Assembly: GCA_035544895.1 (NCBI GenBank) | Contig: DASZZM010000046.1 | Location: 71,836-135,835 of the forward strand | DNA length: 64,000 nt | Reading direction: 5' to 3' | Origin: JASLEW01 sp035544895 | Lineage (GTDB): Bacteria > Acidobacteriota > Thermoanaerobaculia > Multivoradales > UBA5704 | In this document: positions 61,173 through 64,000 of the stretch, in pieces | Numbering within the stretch: position 1 is the first letter of the stretch | Layout of the letters: every line of letters starts with the position of its first letter | Made by a program: the position numbers and the translations under genes | The notes under the pieces: model-generated | What the model saw: the letters and a program-made list of their open reading frames with translations, nothing else | Database searches by the model: none | Told to the model about the DNA's origin: nothing

Positions 61173-63452
61173 TCAGCGGTTCGGCGTCACGGTGAGGTTG
61201 TCGTAGAGGATGTCGACGGGCGAGTAGCCGTAGAGGCCGGGGCTGCCGTTGCGGATGGGGCGGGGGTCGCGGGCGGTGACGGTCCAGGCGGCGGGTTCGG
61301 GGTCGCCGCGCCGCCAGACTTTGCCGCGGATGAGACCCTCGTTGCCGGCGACCTCGGCGCGCAGCTTCATCGTGTACCAGACATCCGGGTCCCACTTGAA
61401 GTCGACCTGCTCCATCAGGCGCAGCTCGGTGTCCCAGGCGCGGAGCTGAAGGCCCTGGCTGGCGCCCATCAGGTCGAGCACGTAGCCGGTCGCGATCAGG
61501 CCCATGTCGGGACGGAGCGATCCGGACTGGGCGCCCAGGAGGTCGGCCTGGACCGTGTAGTCGCGCAGGGTCGGGGGACCGAGGTAGACGTTGGAACGCT
61601 GAAGTCCGCGCGCCACCGGGGGCTTGGCGAGCACCTTGCCCCAGCGGGTCTCCTTGGCCACAAACTTGCCGGGGGCGCCGATCCAGCCGGGGGGCGGGCT
61701 GCCGGGCGCCAGGGCTTTGAAGTCCTCTTTCCATGGCAGGCCGGGGACCACGCGCACCCGTGCTTTGGCGGTCAGCTCGCCGACCCGGGCGGTGACCTCG
61801 CCGGCCTGGAAACCCGTCCCGGGGTCGGCGGTAAAGGTGCCGGTGGGGTCCACGCGGCCCGTCAGGCCCGCCAGCGACCAGGCCGCCGTTGCAATGGGTG
61901 CGGTGGGCGCGGCGGACGCCGGGACCGGAAGCCCCTGCTCGTCGAGGGCGACGGCGCGGAAGCGCGCCGGCTCGCCCGGCTTGATGAGCACCTCGGCCGG
62001 AATCACCTGCAGGACGCGCGCGGCGCCGGCCGCCCCCGGCCGGGCGGCGGCCGTTGGGGTGGCGCCCGGCGCGGCGACTGGATCGGGGGGATCGGGCCGC
62101 AGTGGCTGCGCCTTGTCGCCCAGGCAATAGAGGCCGCTCTCGGCGGCGAAATAGATTCGCCCGTAGGCCACCGCCGGGGAGCCGTAGATCTCGGCGAAAC
62201 GGCTGCCGTCGGCGAGGCGGAGACGCTGCTCGTCGAGCACCTCGACGCCGGTGCGGCTCGGCCTGAGGATCGTGAACCGGCCGTTGACCTCGGCGGTATA
62301 GAGCTTGCCGTCGGCCCACACCGGGGAGGCCTTGCCGATGGTACCGAGCTTGTGCCGCCACAGGATCTTGCCGGTTGAGGCGTCGAGAGCGGCCAGGGCG
62401 GCGGCGTTGTCCACCACGTAGAGCAGCCCGTCATGGTAGAGAGGAGACGCGAACGTCGAGGGCAGCTCGTCGTTGCGCCAGATCTCGTGCGTGCGGGTCA
62501 CGTCGCCGGCGCCGCTGCCGTCGATCGCCACCACCCGCCCCATCAGCCCGGTGTCGAGGTTTTCCTCGCCATGCGCCGTGAACACCACGTTGTCGTGCAC
62601 GGCGACGGTGTTGTTGAGGGCGCCCTTGCTCAGGTGGAAGCCCCAGACCTTTGCGCCGCTGCGCGCCGCGACCGCGTACACCCAGCCGTCGCCGTGTCCT
62701 TCGATGAGCAGCCGCCGGCCGCGGATCTCCGCCACCACAGGCGTGGTCTGAATGTTGAAGTCCTGCGGCAGCTCGCCGGGAGTCGAGACCCAGCGCAGCT
62801 CTCCCGTGCGTTTGTCGAAGGCGAAGACGCGGTGGCGGGGGGCGCCCTGGTCGCCCCAGCCGATGTTGACGAAGCTGACGATGAGCCGGTCCTCGTCCAC
62901 CAGCGGCGAGTGGGTGCGGCCGCCGACGCCGGAGATGAGCCCGAATTCCTCGGTCAGAGAACGCGACCACACGACCTGGCCGCCCGCGTCGAAGCAGTAG
63001 AGCAGGCCGCCCACGCCGAGCGCATAGACGTAGCCGGTCTCGCGGTCGGCCGTCAGGTTGCCCCACCCCACCCGGCTGAACGGGATCGACGTCAGATAGA
63101 CGTCCAGAGGGTGCTCCCAGAGCTTCCGGCCGGTGTCCGCGGCGAAGCAGGCCACGGTCTCCTGGCGGGTCGGCCCAGAGCCGATGCGTCCGTTGGCGCA
63201 GACCCGGCCGCCGACCACCACCGGCGTCGAGCGTCCCGAGAGGTCGGCCCGCCAGACCAGGTTCTCTCCCCCCGGGCTCCATTTAGAGACGAGGTTGACG
63301 TCGCCGGCGACGCCGTCCTGGTGCGGGCCGCGCCACGTGGGCCAGTCGGCCCAGCCGAGGCCCGCCCCCGCCCCGCCGATCGCCAGAAGGCCCGCCGCCG
63401 CCTTGATCGCCAGGCGCCGCAGCCGCATCGGTTGCAATCCGTTCATCCGCAT
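61173..63452 (-). CDS. Long secreted PQQ-type propeller with C-terminal extra domain
   Basis: About 759 residues from ATG 63452 (63446 and 63428 are alternatives; 63608 lies in unrelated sequence). A signal helix (AIKAAAGLLAIGGAGAGLGW) precedes WPTWRGPHQDGVAGD. Blades run to about residue 460. A Pro/Ala linker with an Ig-like stretch (VIPAEVLIKPGEPARFRAVA) follows. The C-terminal ~190 residues form a carbohydrate-binding-like beta sandwich (WKEDFKALAPGSPPPGWIGA ... SPGLYGYSPVDILYDNLTV), as in laminin-G/DUF1080-type domains. Likely first gene of the 23-kb series; 12 bases precede the next gene. Confidence 0.82.
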   Translation of the reverse strand: MRMNGLQPMRLRRLAIKAAAGLLAIGGAGAGLGWADWPTWRGPHQDGVAGDVNLVSKWSPGGENLVWRADLSGRSTPVVVGGRVCANGRIGSGPTRQETVACFAADTGRKLWEHPLDVYLTSIPFSRVGWGNLTADRETGYVYALGVGGLLYCFDAGGQVVWSRSLTEEFGLISGVGGRTHSPLVDEDRLIVSFVNIGWGDQGAPRHRVFAFDKRTGELRWVSTPGELPQDFNIQTTPVVAEIRGRRLLIEGHGDGWVYAVAARSGAKVWGFHLSKGALNNTVAVHDNVVFTAHGEENLDTGLMGRVVAIDGSGAGDVTRTHEIWRNDELPSTFASPLYHDGLLYVVDNAAALAALDASTGKILWRHKLGTIGKASPVWADGKLYTAEVNGRFTILRPSRTGVEVLDEQRLRLADGSRFAEIYGSPAVAYGRIYFAAESGLYCLGDKAQPLRPDPPDPVAAPGATPTAAARPGAAGAARVLQVIPAEVLIKPGEPARFRAVALDEQGLPVPASAAPTAPIATAAWSLAGLTGRVDPTGTFTADPGTGFQAGEVTARVGELTAKARVRVVPGLPWKEDFKALAPGSPPPGWIGAPGKFVAKETRWGKVLAKPPVARGLQRSNVYLGPPTLRDYTVQADLLGAQSGSLRPDMGLIATGYVLDLMGASQGLQLRAWDTELRLMEQVDFKWDPDVWYTMKLRAEVAGNEGLIRGKVWRRGDPEPAAWTVTARDPRPIRNGSPGLYGYSPVDILYDNLTVTPNR

Positions 63453-63695
63453 ACGCGACTCGAGAAAACCCTGGGGTCTCGTGGCCGGCGGGTCATCCGC
63501 CGCCCTCGTAGTGTAAGCGAAGAGATTCCATCGCACGCAGGCAGCTCCGGGCCAGCCCAGCCTACGACAAACATCGGAGATGCTACAAGCTCTCCCGGAG
63601 GAAAGCAAGGCGGTCGGACCAGGTGCAGCTTGGACACCACAATCTCTTCTACGCGCGGCGGCGGCCGCTGTTTCACCAGGAGGTGCGGTAGGGAG
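63453..63695. other. Leader region of the propeller/LuxCE-like series, no gene
   Basis: About 240 bases upstream of the long propeller gene. A minus-strand TACACT at about 63513-63518 could be a -10 box but no convincing -35 is present. The open frame extending upstream of 63452 has no protein-like character. Confidence 0.4.
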
Positions 63696-63867
63696 GTACT
63701 AGTGGCCTGTACCAGTAGAATCGATAGCAGCTGGCTGGCCCTCGACGCCGGATGCTACGTTGCGCCTCCTCGCCATGGTCCCGCTATGCCTGCGTCGGCG
63801 CGCCTTGCCTCCGGCGCCGATTGCGGCGCCATCCGCTACCGATTCCACTGGTACAGGCCACTAGTAC
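63696..63867. mobile_element. 172-bp MITE-like element with 28-bp inverted termini
   Basis: GTACTAGTGGCCTGTACCAG at 63696-63715, extended to 63723, is repeated inverted at 63840-63867 (CTGGTACAGGCCACTAGTAC at its outer part) with one mismatch over ~28 bases. The 116-base interior has no gene. No obvious flanking target duplication can be confirmed. It abuts the presumed IS end. Confidence 0.7.
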
Positions 63868-63920
63868 TACTGTGTCATAAACACTAGCCAAGCGGCGGTG
63901 ACTTGTGGCAGGCTTGCGCC

Positions 63921-64000
63921 ATGCCCAGCCATCAGCCACCGGAGGCGAAGCGGTTCGACGCATACCTGGAGAGAATGAGCAGGGCCGTCCGGCACGCGGA
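63921..64000 (+). CDS. Partial transposase, IS701-like (window edge)
   Basis: The last 80 bases encode MPSHQPPEAKRFDAYLERMS then RAVRHA and run off the window. The pattern resembles the N-terminus of IS701-family DDE transposases (KRFDAYLxxLSxAxGHADR). CTGTGTCATAAAC at 63870-63882 may mark the insertion-sequence end. Identification is tentative because so little is present. Confidence 0.5.
   Translation, partial: MPSHQPPEAKRFDAYLERMSRAVRHA

Overview
The window is a very GC-rich (about 70% by eye) stretch of a diderm bacterial chromosome. It carries TonB, ExbB/ExbD, a TonB-dependent receptor, lipoproteins, a DUF4388 protein and a VWA protein of the type common in Acidobacteriota. Several outer-membrane or periplasmic PQQ-type beta-propellers are also present. 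An Acidobacteriota-like host (or a neighbouring phylum such as Myxococcota) is my best guess, but no rRNA or other phylogenetic marker is present to settle it.

Layout. 1-3932: a pstSCAB phosphate-uptake operon without phoU. 3933-12153: an accessory island. It starts with two related structured intergenic repeats, a small Cys-rich protein, the C-terminal remnant of a propeller gene, a DUF433/DUF5615 toxin-antitoxin-like pair and remnants of an AbrB-type antitoxin and a DUF932-type gene. It then holds a markedly AT-richer minus-strand operon, vsr - dcm - HD hydrolase - ORC/Cdc6-like ATPase - unknown protein. This looks like a horizontally acquired defence locus, and its last three genes form the best candidate here for an undescribed system. 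12554-18024: an APC amino-acid permease, then a promoter-led TPR lipoprotein-TonB-ExbB-ExbD-ExbD operon. 18051-31262: housekeeping and signalling genes. These are TPR and cyclic-nucleotide-binding proteins, DUF4388, a large secreted/outer-membrane protein, a histidine kinase-receiver-EAL operon, an Smr protein, a histone-deacetylase-like fusion and a glycosyltransferase. 31351-40295: a histone-H1-like basic protein, a FAD-linked oxidase, a rhodanese lipoprotein, asparaginase II, a STAS protein, delta-1-pyrroline-5-carboxylate dehydrogenase, two secreted proteins and a small EamA-like membrane protein.

40509-63452: about 23 kb of minus-strand, mostly overlapping genes. In transcription order they are: two PQQ propellers, a LuxE-like acyl-activating enzyme, a LuxC/ALDH-like reductase, an iron alcohol dehydrogenase, a propeller, a HemN-like radical SAM enzyme, a propeller, a TonB-dependent receptor, a halogenase-like flavoprotein, a DUF3311 + sodium:solute symporter pair and a glycosyltransferase. 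After a REP-containing gap come a LolD/MacB-like ATPase and a giant FtsX-type permease. The set reads as activation and stepwise reduction of a carboxylic acid to an alcohol, coupled to envelope and transport functions; the product is unknown. The right edge holds a 172-bp inverted-repeat element and the start of an IS701-like transposase.

Short palindromic REP-like elements and a second GC-rich dispersed repeat recur across the window. One copy lies inside the HDAC-like gene and one supplies the N-terminal codons of the rhodanese gene.
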